64,000 bases of DNA from Timema cristinae (lineage: Eukaryota > Arthropoda > Insecta > Phasmatodea > Timematidae), in the NCBI GenBank assembly GCA_039000515.1, contig JBCFYV010000012.1:38661671-38725670 (forward strand). The letters run 5' to 3'. How positions within the stretch are numbered: the stretch's first letter is position 1; the number at the start of each line of letters is the position of its first letter. A model generated the notes under the pieces. The model worked only from the letters and a program-made list of their open reading frames with translations, was not told the origin of the DNA and did not search any database. The position numbers and the translations under genes were made by a program. Shown one piece after another: positions 33,150-44,329 of the stretch.

Positions 33150-33444
33150 GGGTGACCTGGCGGTCTAGGGGTAAGGTGTTAGACTTCTGCGCTGGCGGCC
33201 GGGGTTCAATCCTCGGTCACGGCACAGATTTATCTGATTACCAAACCCTTCCTTCACCTCTGACAAGACGTGTATTAATCACAACTTGTGAATGTGGGGA
33301 ATGCCAGGCCTCCGCCGTGGTTCGGATTCTACGTTAAACTGTAGGTCCTTCATTTCATCTCACAATCACCCTACCATTACACATTAGCGTAAGTGCGTAT
33401 AACCCGAACGGGTAGTAAGACGCGGTGTTAATAATAATAATAAT
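33150..33444 (+). mobile_element. SINE family A, full length (reference copy)
   Basis: Head TGACCTGGCGGTCTAGGGGT (A box), B box GGTTCAATCC at 33203-33212, body CTTCACCTCTGACAAGACG, tail TAACCCGAACGGGTAGTAAG followed by (TAA)n. Target-site duplication AATCCATAGG perfect at 33140-33149 and 33445-33454. Best copy for defining the family. Confidence 0.95.
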
Positions 33445-33454
33445 AATCCATAGG

Positions 33455-34744
33455 TTTACATTTTTATGAAATTATTATTTTTTTGCTTTATTCCCAGAAA
33501 TGGCAATTTTAAATTATTTTATGATTTATAGTTTGTTTGTTACTTAAATTATACTCCTAAGAATTTAATACAAAATTAAATAATTAAAGGCTGCTTGCCC
33601 AGCTTCAGAACTCACTAACCGCCACTGGTTTGATGTGATTTGAGCATTAAAGAATTATTATTACTAAGGTTTTTGCCATAGCAATATGTACCCTTTTGAG
33701 TGAACTACTGAAGATGAATAAGGGAACTATATTAGTAATAAATTCAGCGCCTAGAAGCGCTAGCTATGCCAAGTTCTAAAAAAAAAAAATCCTCTAGCTT
33801 TCACTATCCAATTACCCACCCATCCATTTCTTATGTTTCTATGATATTCTTATATTTAAAGCATGTGAATTTCTTCGTTGATATTTTTTCACTATATAAA
33901 AAATGTTTACGCCTATGTAAATACTAAATAGGTAATGCAACAGTCTTTTATTAAATATGATAGGTTAGTTACTATGTTTTTTGTTCAAGAAGGTTGGTCT
34001 TCAAACAATAATAAGAACGAGATCCTTTTGTAGTTTTATTAATAAACATTTTGTTTATACAGTTTTATTTGAAAATGTATTGATGTTACATTATTGCTCG
34101 CACGTGGTGTTAAAAATATTCCTAATATTTAAAACCCTAAGGAACAACTAAGGTTGGGAACATTCTTTAATATTTATTACACTGTATATTCTAGTTGGCG
34201 GAAATAAAACATAGTTTGTATGCTGATCAAGTTTAGATTTTTTTTAAAATTAAAAACATAAAAAAAATTAAATTAAAACAGCCTGAAAAAATACTCTATT
34301 CAAACCTTGAAAAACCCCATAAAGAATATAACAAAATATTTTGATACAATTATTGACATTTTAAAATATTCATTATATATAGAGTTCAACTGTGGAAATT
34401 GACATGATTTGCAAAACACCTCATTTGTATAAACAATTAGTAGACAGTAATTAATGGAGTGTCCAGAAAGTTTAAATTTAATTAACTAACTTATAGGGCC
34501 TAGCAATATATTTGGCATAGGCCTTAATTCATATTTATAAGTTTTTTATCATTTGTACTCAAGGGTGTAGAAGGAGGAGGGAGGGGGGTATGTCCGGAAC
34601 CTCCTTCCCTGAGATTAGTTGAACCCTAATGGGGAGGGGAGGTTCAAATATACATATAAAAACTTATTGTAAGGTATAGTTTTTTACTTGAGTTTTAATT
34701 GTAGGCCTATATGTCATTGAACACATACTAGTTTAATATTCTTC
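33455..34744. other. non-coding stretch
   Basis: AT-rich DNA without genes. A purine-rich patch GGAGGAGGGAGGGGGG lies at about 34574. Confidence 0.4.
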
Positions 34745-34755
34745 TTCAAGATGCA

Positions 34756-34960
34756 TACCAAACCCTTCCTCACCTCTGACAAGACTTATATTAATCACAA
34801 CTTGTGAATGTGGGCAATACCAGGCCTCTACCGTGGTTCAGATTCCACGTTAAATTGTAGGTCCTCCATTTCATCCCCACAATCACCCTACTATTACACA
34901 TTAGCGTAAGTGCGTATAACCCGAATGGGTAGTAAGATGCAGTGCTAATAATAATAATAA
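34756..34960 (+). mobile_element. SINE family A, 5'-truncated
   Basis: Begins within the body (ACCAAACCCTTCCTCACC), ends in (AATA)n. Target-site duplication TTCAAGATGCA perfect at 34745-34755 and 34961-34971. Truncation at the 5' end with an intact tail is the usual result of target-primed reverse transcription. Confidence 0.9.
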
Positions 34961-34971
34961 TTCAAGATGCA

Positions 34972-35540
34972 CCTGGTAAAACCTACAATTGTAAAATTAG
35001 CCCCATCAACATTTAAAATCCTTTATTTCCATATATTTAATGGTATTGGAAAACAGGACTTTTCCTAGATTGAGACAAGTAAGTGGGGCTCAAGAAAAGG
35101 AGGTAAACATTTTTGCTAGGCCTATTCAAACCCGTACAATCTTACTTGAGGAATTAACAAGAGAAAAGAACAGCTAAAATAAAATAACAAATGTCAAAAT
35201 ACCTATGGAGTTTGTAGTGTATGTAGATAGATACCCTTCTCCACCTATGTTTTCAACACACCTACTTAACTCAAAATATTATTTTGTACATAACATAACT
35301 ATAAAATGTTTGTGTTAGGATAACGAATCAGTGGTAAAACAGTAGTGGCCTGTTGCTAATATATTAAATATTAGTTTTAGTTACATAAAAATATGTAAAA
35401 TCTTTAAAAACATAAATAGGCCTACACACTTTACTCCTGGTTAGTGAAAGAACCATCAGCAGAAACTATTCCCTACAAGACCTCAAAAGAGATAAATTTT
35501 TATTTATCTACTTGTGTTTCTCTGCCTATTTGGTTATACA
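34972..35540. other. non-coding stretch
   Basis: AT-rich, nothing recognised. Confidence 0.4.
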
Positions 35541-35544
35541 TATA

Positions 35545-35765
35545 AGTGGGATACTACGATAATTATGCTATTGTTACAAGAATGATAGAGGTAGAATTAG
35601 AGTAAATGTATTCACATTTGTATGGGCGAAGCATGGGAAACCATTTAGGAAAAACTATCCACTGCACACTCGGCTGGGACTCAAATCCAAATGTTTCTGT
35701 CACCAGCAGGTGGCAAACCAGCTTAATGCACTTGACCATGGTCTCACTGGCGCCGGTAATAATGT
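35545..35765 (-). mobile_element. degenerate SINE family B-like copy
   Basis: On + the body AAACCATTTAGGAAAAACTA and the tRNA-like part ending in GGTCTCACTGGCGCC are recognisable; the tail is strongly diverged. Confidence 0.5.
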
Positions 35766-36079
35766 AAATGCTGCTAGTAGGCATATTAATAATATTATAT
35801 TCACTTATATAAGGTTTAGTATAAGTTTTAAGATAACATTTACAGTACTATAATATAACTTTATTTACAAAATGCTTTATTTTTTGGGACATATTTTCTC
35901 ATAAGAGGAGAAAATATTGTAATCATGAAAAAATTGGACCTAGGGATTATGATGCATAACCTATTGATGTGTAATGTGCCTCCAAACCCAAAAAAGTGTA
36001 TCTGGAAATACTGTGTGTCTCTCAGTTTGTCTGCTTGTAGCCTACCTAGTACCACAACTAAAGTACCTAGGCTAAGTTA

Positions 36080-36314
36080 CATTAGCCCCATGGCTTCTTT
36101 GGTGCTGACTGACAGCTCACAGCTGACTTCTGACAGTCAACATTTAGGTATATACATAAATTTTGACTGTCAGAAGTGACAGCTGCTAAACACATGTTTT
36201 TGCAGATCATATGGTTCGGCGTAGGGATACATAATTTTGTTTGGTAACTTTTCAAAGCTTTTAGCTGTCAGCCGTGAGCTGTCAGACAGCACCAAAGAAG
36301 CCATGGGGCTACTG
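36080..36314. mobile_element. Tc1/mariner-type MITE
   Basis: Inverted ends CATTAGCCCCATGGCTTCTT and, at the right, AAGAAGCCATGGGGCTACTG, each flanked by TA (36078-36079 and 36315-36316). The CAGT/TA end with TA duplication is typical of Tc1/mariner. The inner part contains a second palindrome (TGACTTCTGACAGTCAA / TTGACTGTCAGAAGTGAC). Non-coding, 235 bp. Confidence 0.8.
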
Positions 36315-36319
36315 TAGTA

Positions 36320-38463
36320 TGATTTAATGATTGAATTTTGTTCAAACTTGATAGTTAGACATTAAATGGTAATTATATTTAGCGTTTTTTAATTTCTAAT
36401 TTTAGCTCTTAAAATAAGGGTTGTTGATTAACTAGACCCCACTAAAAAAATTCAAATTTTTAGAAGATAGCTTTAACAATTTTGTTTAAAATGTCTATCT
36501 TGAATGAAGGCCTATTTGACATGACAAATAATACTGTATGCCCTACCTATTTATTTTGGTAGAAAATTTGTTTAGACCTAAGGTAGAGTTTTACTAACTA
36601 CTAACTTTTGAAAATTATAATATATTTCTCAAAAATGTATCTATGGTTTTATTTAAAATAGGCTTACATATTAAAGTCCGATTGTTTTTACATGATGAAT
36701 AGCACTGTATACTTATCTTTCGAGGAAAATTGATTTATAGGTAGCCTAGCTTACATATTATGACTATTATGATTTAAATTCAAAATATTTTGAAAGTGAC
36801 TCTAACATTTAAATGGTCAAAATTGGACCCTAGAAAAAATATCTTTCTACACTCTTGCTTAAATACTTGATCCTCAGGTTGAAAAATCATTTCCTGCAGT
36901 TCATAAAGTAGCTACTCACTCTTAAATGTTCATAGGCTTTCTGGAGTGCATTTTATTTAAATCACACTTTTGACAGTTGGTGCTTTATTTGTCACTTATA
37001 AGCTAAATAGGCCTATATTTAATTTTTCTCATTGCTGGCTATTTTACCATAGTATTTTTTTTTACAAACATGCCATTTATCAAATGCTCTTCAAAGGACG
37101 GATTATTTAAGAGTACCACTTCATTAAAGCCACTAGAATGCATTATTATCAGTTATGTGGAATGTGTAAAAACATATAGGATAATCACAAATCAGCATTT
37201 TTGTGGTTACCACAAACACACTGAGAAAGATAGTCTTCAATTAAATTATTTCTTATTTTGCAATTTTCTACCCTTTAAATTAGCATTTAAGATATTTATT
37301 TTCTAGGTAAGGATGTGAAAGGGGTTCAAGCATTACAAAGATATTTTTGAAAATATAGGCTTACATTTTCTTTGAGAACAAATGGTAAATGATCCCTCAA
37401 GGAGCAAGTTTTCCATAAGGTTTATAAACCCAATTCATGATTTTTCTTTATAGCATTGTGTCAAGGTTCTCAAACTCTTCCCAGTAGTGAATATACCTAC
37501 CTACACCTACCTACCTACCTGTCACTTGCCAGAGCAGGACATTTTCTGATTAAAGTGTTTATCAACAGTAAAGACAGCATATTCATATAACTTTGATTCA
37601 TATATACATTTTAGTCCAATTTTCACAGAAAGATCTTAACTGACAGCTATTAAAGTTTCTAAATCTACTGTCAAGTCTCTTTTGATGTGTAGATTTTTAT
37701 TATTATTAATGTAATAACACTAATATTGTAGTAAAATTTTATTGAAGCCCTCAAATAAAGAAATTGGAAAATATTTGAAAATTGACACAAGCTTTTTTAT
37801 TTAAAATAGATATCTGGGAAGTCTTTACATGTTAGTATAATAAAGGTCATTTGAGGTTTATAATCCATATACATACATACCTAAATAATACAACGCTAAT
37901 ATATCCCTTAGGCGTATTTTAGGCAATAAACTTTACATGTAGCTCAAAAAACAACTCCGTACTTAATTCATCTTCACTAACTTTATCCACATTTCCTTAT
38001 CCTTGCATACTCCTTTTGCTTCAACAACATCCGTACACCAAGTCATACATACAAGTTCTTTTATTCTTAAAACTCTTAGTGTTTTTCTTTTTCACACAAT
38101 CAGCACACAACATTTAGCCAAGTCTTACATGGCCTACTCCTTCCTATTGATCCACACATTCTACCTTCATATATTTGCTTCTTACTCAATCCGCACTCAT
38201 CCTCTCAACAAGCCTAAAACAACGTAACACACTTCTTTCATGTTTACCTATAGGTTTACCTTTCAAACCGCACTCCTTCATCACCTGTTCATTACTGACT
38301 CTGTCTATACGAGTTTTTCTATATACATTTCTTAGATATCTCATTCCAAACACACTCACCTACTACTTACTAGATATTAGGCTATAATCACCAACTTTTA
38401 AATTAGGAAGCCAAAACTATTCTTTAAATCGAGTAGCCTACTACCGTATAATTAATTTTTCAG
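36320..38463. other. non-coding stretch upstream of UTP3
   Basis: Holds no recognised repeat except a short (CCTA)n run at about 37494-37520. The UTP3 promoter and a 5' non-coding exon must lie here or further upstream, since the first coding exon is entered through an acceptor, but I cannot place them. Confidence 0.4.
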
Positions 38464-38581
38464 GTCAGTTGAAATGGATGAATATGTGCCATCTGATTCA
38501 GAGGATGAATACTCAGAAAATGAAAAAATTCTCTTAGAAAAAACAAGAAAAGGCATATCAAAGAACATTATAGACAGTGAG
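38464..38581 (+). CDS. UTP3: UTP3/SAS10, first coding exon (ATG at 38474)
   Basis: Residues 1-36 of UTP3/SAS10, a nucleolar component of the small-subunit processome that works with U3 snoRNP in 18S rRNA maturation (family knowledge). The exon follows an acceptor (TTAATTTTTCAG) ten bases before the ATG, so a non-coding exon exists upstream. It encodes MDEYVPSDSEDEYSENEKIL, the short acidic N-terminus usual for the family, and ends at GTGAG|GTAAGT in phase 0. All eight exons join in continuous frame to 415 codons, close to the usual insect length of a little over 400. Confidence 0.85.
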
Positions 38582-38667
38582 GTAAGTCATATTGAACTAC
38601 CAGACACTAAAAACCATGAAAGTGAACTAATTTCAAAAATATTTCACCCTTATTGGTAATTGTGTAG

Positions 38668-38830
38668 TTTAAGGCATTACTCTTGATTACCAGCACAACG
38701 GGAAGATGGGAATTCTGATCCTGGCCGTGTGCTCTAAATGGCACCTTTTTTATTTTCTTCCATGCAAATGTAAGTACATTTCCTCCAAGTTATACCTTCC
38801 TTTTTCCTATCCAATGGTGTAAATTACATG
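38668..38830 (+). mobile_element. degenerate SINE family B-like copy
   Basis: tRNA-like AGATGGGAATTCTGATCCTG and body TTTTCTTCCATGCAAATGTA. In UTP3 intron 1; tail missing. Confidence 0.5.
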
Positions 38831-38924
38831 GATAGCATGGATGGCTAGCTATAAAGGGGAAGAAGAAAGCATTTCAAAAGTGTTGTTATTATTATTGTTT
38901 TTGTGTTGTTGTTATCATCGTCAC

Positions 38925-38992
38925 CACGTCTTACGCTAATGTGTAATGGTAGGGTGATTGTGAGATGAAATGAAGGACCTAGAGTTTAACGT
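38925..38992 (-). mobile_element. SINE family A tail fragment
   Basis: Short piece (CGCTAATGTGTAATGGTAGG through TTTAACGTGGAATC) with an internal deletion that removed the hairpin. In UTP3 intron 1. Confidence 0.7.
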
Positions 38993-39546
38993 GGAATCAA
39001 AAAGTTATATTCTTTATGTTTTTTTAAGCAAAACAAGTATTTTACCACGCTATATAGGCCTATATGCTTTATTTGGCGAGTTAAGAATTAGTACCCTAGC
39101 CTATTAGGGATAGAATATGTTTTAACAGTGCATTAAACCAAAATATTAGTATATCTACCTCTTTTGTTTCTATGAAACAATATCTTACTCTGCCATTAGT
39201 CAAATAACTAGCCAAATGGAAACTTGTCACGATTGTTACGGTGACGTACAGCCACCTCTAACTTTTAGACTGTTTTTTTAAATCCTGGCACATAGGCTCA
39301 AAAATTTAGTCTTCAAATTATATGAATGCAGACTAGCTATAAGTGATTCTGAGTTCACAATTAGTGTAGTCACTGGTGCCAAGAGTCCCATCTATGTTAA
39401 AAAATACTAGTAAAATAATATCTCCACTGGTATTCTTACCAATTATAAATGTTCTTGTAAAATTTTCAATAAAAGGTCTGTTGTAACTAAAACGCAAACT
39501 ACAAAAGTTAAGCTGATTTAGCGTGATATCTACACCTCTTTTCCAG

Positions 39547-39843
39547 GAGGAAGTATTTGGCTTGAATGACAGTGATGACGATGATGGTGGGAAAAAGGGT
39601 GATGTGGTCGCAGACAGCGATCTGGATGCTCAAGAGGATGGTGATGACCTTCCAAACGTACGTGCTTGGGGGCAGAGCAAGAGGGACTTCTACCACACCG
39701 ATTATGTAGACCAAGACTATGGAGGTTTTGATGGTAAAGATGCAGTAGCTGCAGAGTATGAAGAACAGGAAGCTCGGGCAATACAGCAGAGATTAGCAGA
39801 GCAGTTGGACGAAGGAGACTTCTCGCTTGACATCTTCACCAAG
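39547..39843 (+). CDS. UTP3: UTP3/SAS10, coding exon 2
   Basis: Residues 37-135. Acceptor ACCTCTTTTCCAG, donor CCAAG|GTTAGC, both phase 0. Acidic stretch EEVFGLNDSDDDDGGKKGD followed by the strongly conserved family signature VRAWGQSKRDFYHTDYVDQD and then AAEYEEQEARAIQQRLAEQL. The WGxxKxxFY..DYVD block identifies UTP3/SAS10 most clearly. The antisense frames over this exon are shadows. Confidence 0.95.
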
Positions 39844-40479
39844 GTTAGCAGATAGAACATCTTTCATTCGGTCAAAATTAAAATACTGCCTCGGAATTTT
39901 AACTCTTTATATGTAGGTGTATTTTTTAATATCAATTAATAAAACTTGAGTCTGACTATCTATCTCATTTGATAGAATGTATGCATACTGATCTAAGGAT
40001 CCTCAGTTTGATTCCCACCAATAGTCTAAAAATTATCATTGAGATTAAGTTTGTTCACTTTCATCAAGAAATAAATGAATAGGCTTAGAATAAAAAATAG
40101 TCAAAGTATGCATAAAAACAAAAAATATGCACTTAAATATACATTAAAAAGCCAACTAACTAAAAAAAACAGTTTGTTATACATTCTATTAAAATGAACA
40201 CAATTTTTTTTTTAATCCAAAATTATTTGATGACATATAATCAAAACACAAATCACAATTGCACCATGATATGATAAATTTTTTAATGTAAATGTGCGCC
40301 TTTTGTCAGCAAGAATAGTTTTGTAATGTGAAAAAGACTCTCTCATCATCACACAACACTATTGGTACAAATTAAACGTTTACATTGTCATTGACATTTA
40401 ATTGTTAATTTCTTGACATCAAGGGTTGTTTCATTTTGCAACACCCCACTTATTTCTTCAGTTGTTGATATCCCTTGTT

Positions 40480-41365
40480 ATTTTTTGACAGCACTTTGTT
40501 TAATTTATTAATGAAATCCTAATTCATGAGTTTATAAACCCTTAATTATATCTTTTACTAATTCAATGTTGTCTTGTAAAGATAATCCCTTCTCTTCTAA
40601 TAAAAAAATGCAAGCCAATTTAACTTGAATAGAAATAAAATCTTCTCGAATACTTTTTTCTTTTTCCAGAATACCCTCTTTTTCTTCTTCTTCTTCTTCA
40701 TCTTCTTCAATGCTCTGCGCTTCTCCAGACTCGATTTGTCTGCAATATTCTGTTTCGTGTATTTTTCAAAAACATTACAAAGAACTTAATTATCGCGTCT
40801 TACTACCCATTCGGGCTATTTGCTTAAGTACTAATTACGCTAACAGGTTAGGAATTGAGAAGGTTGAATATAAAGGAAGTAAACCCGCATTTGTGTTGAG
40901 GAAGAATGGAAACCCATTTAGGAAAAACCACTCCCAGTTCACTCGAGTGAGATTTAAACCTCGATCTCCATGTTCTTGCCAGTCTACCTCAACATGAAAC
41001 TAGCGCGTTAGCTAACTATGCCATCGAGGCGAATGCCAATGAAATGTTAGTACAAATAAAAGAAGCCTTACAAAGCTCTTTGTTGAATTCTGAATGCTTA
41101 AGTCCAGTCCTTGGAAAATCAGGAAAATCAGAAATTAACACTTGAATTTGGTTATTCTTCCTTTTCCAATTTTTATTACTTGCGTGTTTTCTGGTTTGGA
41201 AATGTTGCATGACTTGAAACTTTTTGGTTGATGAAACAGGAACTTTGGAGTATTTACAAATTAAAAGATGCCCATTTGTTGTGAAATCATCCCAATCATC
41301 ACACGTACTCACAAACTGATTTAAAATAGCACTTAAACATTTTTTCTTTTGACATCTTAGAGATG
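40480..41365 (-). pseudogene. second hAT transposase remnant, split by a SINE
   Basis: Minus strand in UTP3 intron 2. N-terminal part 41034-41365: ILNQFVSTCDDWDDFTTNG, HLLICKYSKVPVSSTKKFQV, MQHFQTRKHASNKNWKRK and FNKELCKAS, a BED-like zinc-finger start of hAT transposases, with the finger cysteines partly lost (CKYS) and a frame break near the start. After the SINE at 40796, a C-terminal-like piece LLEEKGLSLQDNIELVKDII is seen near 40560-40640. Most of the catalytic domain is missing. The fragments at 61268 belong to the same transposase type. Confidence 0.6.
40796..41033 (-). mobile_element. SINE family B, minus orientation
   Basis: Near-complete: TCGCGTCTTACTACCCATTC tail, body AAACCCGCATTTGTGTTGAG, tRNA-like head ending TATGCCATCGAGGCGAAT. 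No clear duplication; it interrupts or abuts the hAT remnant. Confidence 0.85.
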
Positions 41366-42258
41366 TTAACTCTTTTGGAACTAATAGACAACTGATGAAG
41401 ATTGTTGATGGATTGTTAAACTTTTTAACATTTTACAAGTTTTCCCAGTAACACAACAGGACCGCTCAAACCTTGGTAATCCTCTTCCTATTTCCAAGTA
41501 TTCTGTAAATAATACCCAACCATAAACCCTTGAAGAGTTTAAATTTACTAATCAAACTTAAGTTCCTGCACTGACTTGTATAAAATACAAATATTGGAGA
41601 GAATCAGAAAGGGCAAAAGTAAATATTTTAAAATTTACCTGCAGTCTGCCCATACTCAGATCAAATATTCCAGGAACTATTATCCTACTTATCTATTGTG
41701 AAGGTGTTGCCTCATGTTGAGTTTGTGGCTGCATATTATTTACGACTTCACTAATATTCTGATATGTACTTAAAACAATTTTTAGAAATTCCCAGACTAC
41801 CTCAAGAAGGGAATCTGTACTTGATAACAAAAATTGAATAAACATGCATCTATTACCAAAAATGTCGAAAAAATATGCAAATGCCTAACTATCCTAAGAT
41901 TACAAACGAATATTCTGGGGCCTGGTTGTGTTTGTCTTAAATTAAGTTTGTGTAAGCTGCTTTATTCGGTCCAGGAATAGAATACATGCATGTATTTATA
42001 TACATATAAATTAAAAAATAAGGATTATTACCATGGGTAATTAACAAGGAGAGTACCTAACTAGAATTCCACCAATATTTGTCCGGAAGGAGAGGGAAAA
42101 AAGCAATCTCAATGCAGTATGTTAAAATTAAATCTTTTCCTAATGCTTCAGACACAAGACAATAGCCACACACTCAGCTGCCTATGATATTTTTAGATTG
42201 CTATCGTCTTACTCCAAGATCAAGTGTGTTGAATTGTGTTGTTGTTACATTGCAACAG

Positions 42259-42397
42259 AAACCAGAGGAACCATCTGTAGCGGAGGGAGAGGAAGAGGTT
42301 ATCAAAACAGACTTGAGCAAGCTGAGCAAGAGACAGAAACTTGCTTTGCTACAAAAAGAGGCACCAGAGTTCTCTAGCCTTGTACAAGATTTCAAAG
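42259..42397 (+). CDS. UTP3: UTP3/SAS10, coding exon 3
   Basis: Residues 136-181 plus one base of the next codon. Acceptor CATTGCAACAG, donor CAAAG|GTATGT (phase 1). Encodes KPEEPSVAEGEEEVIKTDLS, LSKRQKLALLQKEAPEFSSL and VQDFK. The 'LSK..KLxLLxxEAPEFxxLVxDFK' run is the start of the Sas10/Utp3/C1D domain. Confidence 0.95.
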
Positions 42398-42449
42398 GTA
42401 TGTGACTCATTAGACGAGGGATATACTCAACATTACAACAATAAAGAAC

Positions 42450-42700
42450 CTGCTTCGGTGGCCTTATGGTCTTAGGTGCTACTCTCACAATATACTAGAC
42501 TCCCAAAGATGAGGAGATCAGGATTCAATCTTGGTTGTGTGCACTGGAGGTGGTTTTCCTTAGATAGTTTTATACTCTCTCTCTCTCCATACAAATGCAG
42601 GTGCATTTCCCCTTAATTAAACCTTCCTAATCCCTAACACATGAGTTTAATTAATACATTGGTGTATAACCTGAATGGGTAGAAAGACATGATACTAAAA
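42450..42700 (+). mobile_element. SINE family B-like copy, plus orientation
   Basis: Head TTCGGTGGCCTTATGGTCTT, B-box-like GGATTCAATC, body CTCCATACAAATGCAGGTGC and tail TATAACCTGAATGGGTAGAA. In UTP3 intron 3. Confidence 0.65.
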
Positions 42701-43539
42701 AAACCAATAAGGTGTCCAGTGGTCCAGAAAACATAGGAGTTAAGGAGTATGCTACACTAATGAATTTCAGGACTACTTTAAATGTTTCGAAATAATCATT
42801 TAAATAAAAAAAAATCTGTGCCAGGCACTTGCACTTCACCTAGGATATAATATTCTTAAGGCTGAATAGCTCATTAACAGAGCATTTTCATCCTATTTGT
42901 AAGGTTATTTCAGTTCCTTACATAACTCATTGACTGAATTAAAATGATATTGGCTTACAAGCAACACCAGACCATTGCAGGTTAAGAACTTCAGGTCATC
43001 AGTAGGACTTATGCTAGAGGGCAACCATCGAGCCCAGGGTACCGAGTTTGAGTCTCTATGGGGCCGCGAGATGTGTCAGTTCCAACAGTTTGTTTCTCCG
43101 ACTAAGCCATTTCTTCCATGAGCACAAGCGTCCAAGTTCTTATATTTATTTTATATCACCTTTAACAATTTCACATTTTGTACTTTCTCTTAGTGCTATT
43201 ATTAAACTAAAATACGAAACCTCCAATGTCATTTCAAACCCAACCAACTACCTTGCAACCGACCCTACCAACAGTTATCATTAATTTAAAATTAATGGAG
43301 TCAAAGAATGCACATATAATTACAACCCAAACGATAAAGCTAATTTTTATTTCTTATACTGGTATTTGTTTTTGTCCATTCCCAACCCTTCAAATAGAGG
43401 TGTGAGAAGACTTGAAACCTCAACTTGATTAAAAATATATCAGCCTTGACAATTATAAAGCTTCATCAATAAAAATATTGACAGATAGAAAAACTATTTA
43501 GTTTCAGTTATTGCCATTCTGAGCTTTTATATAATAATA

Positions 43540-43662
43540 TTACAAATTAATATACTTAAGAAACACTAAGCAATGACAGGCCTAGCAAGTCAGTAATGAA
43601 AAATACATGGTTTGAATAAGAAACTGATCCAGGCTACAGGCTGGAAACAGTAATGGATGTAA
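43540..43662 (+). mobile_element. SINE family C, 3' fragment
   Basis: Matches the 3' part of the copies at 54976 and 63388 (CAATGACAGGCCTAGCAAG, then GGCTGGAAACAGTAATGGAT). A family A SINE landed at its end. Confidence 0.6.
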
Positions 43663-43663
43663 A

Positions 43664-44008
43664 TTATTATTATATTATTATTTTTATTATTAATAATATT
43701 TTATTATTATTATTATTATATTATTATATTTATTATTTTTATTATAATTATTATTATTTTATTATTATTTTTATTATTATTTTATTATTATTTTTACTAT
43801 CATCATCATCATCATTATTAGCACCGCATCTTACTACCCGTTTGGGTACACTTACGCTAATGTGTTAATGGTAGGGTGATTGTGAGATGAAATGTAGGAC
43901 CTATAGTTTAACGTGGAATTCGAACCACGGTAGAGGCCTGGTATTCCCCACATTCACAAGTTGTAATTAATACACCTCTTATAAGAGGTGAAGGAAGGGT
44001 TTAGTAAG
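43664..44008 (-). mobile_element. SINE family A, 5'-truncated, with expanded tail
   Basis: The SINE part is about 43816-44008. Its tail has grown into about 150 bp of TTA/TTTTATTATT-type repeat (43664-43815), far longer than in other copies. Target-site duplication ATGGATGTAAA perfect at 43653-43663 and 44009-44019. Reading frames across it are artefacts. Confidence 0.85.
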
Positions 44009-44210
44009 ATGGATGTAAAAGAAATCATATGAAACAATTAACAAATGATATTAAAATTTCAATTCATCTGTGAAAAATTTCATATCTGAGTTCACTTAAA
44101 ATTGAAAAAGTGCACTCCCTACTTCCTTACCTTCTAAATATAATTTTAGTTTTGTATTTGTAATGCTAATTCAATTTCTTCATTAACTCTGCTTCTGCAA
44201 TGTGTTTCAG

Positions 44211-44328
44211 ATAAAATGACAGAGCTACAAGAAAGGCTAGCTCCTGTTTTGAATTTGATTAAAGAAGGAAAAATCCCCACATCACCAGCTGGCAACTTTG
44301 TCAAAACCAAATACCATCTTATACTAAA
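44211..44328 (+). CDS. UTP3: UTP3/SAS10, coding exon 4
   Basis: Residues 182-220 plus two bases. Acceptor CAATGTGTTTCAG, donor CTAAA|GTAAGT (phase 2). Encodes DKMTELQERLAPVLNLIKEG, then IPTSPAGNFVKTKYHLIL, within the Sas10/Utp3/C1D domain. Too short to stand out as a reading frame, but it joins exons 3 and 5 in frame. Confidence 0.95.
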
Positions 44329-44329
44329 G

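Noticed and set aside
33152..33337. 61-residue frame starting [10 protein letters not shown]
   Set aside because: Lies wholly inside a full-length family A SINE; similar frames occur in other copies.
38003..38387. Hydrophobic frames upstream of UTP3
   Set aside because: No similarity, Ser/Thr/Leu/Phe-rich as expected from pyrimidine-rich DNA; no splice sites linking them to UTP3.
39508..39781. Antisense frames (His-rich, 83 residues) over UTP3 exon 2
   Set aside because: Shadows of the acidic coding exon on the plus strand.
43653..43868. Tyr/Ile/Leu-rich 71-residue frame
   Set aside because: Translation of the expanded (TTA)n SINE tail.
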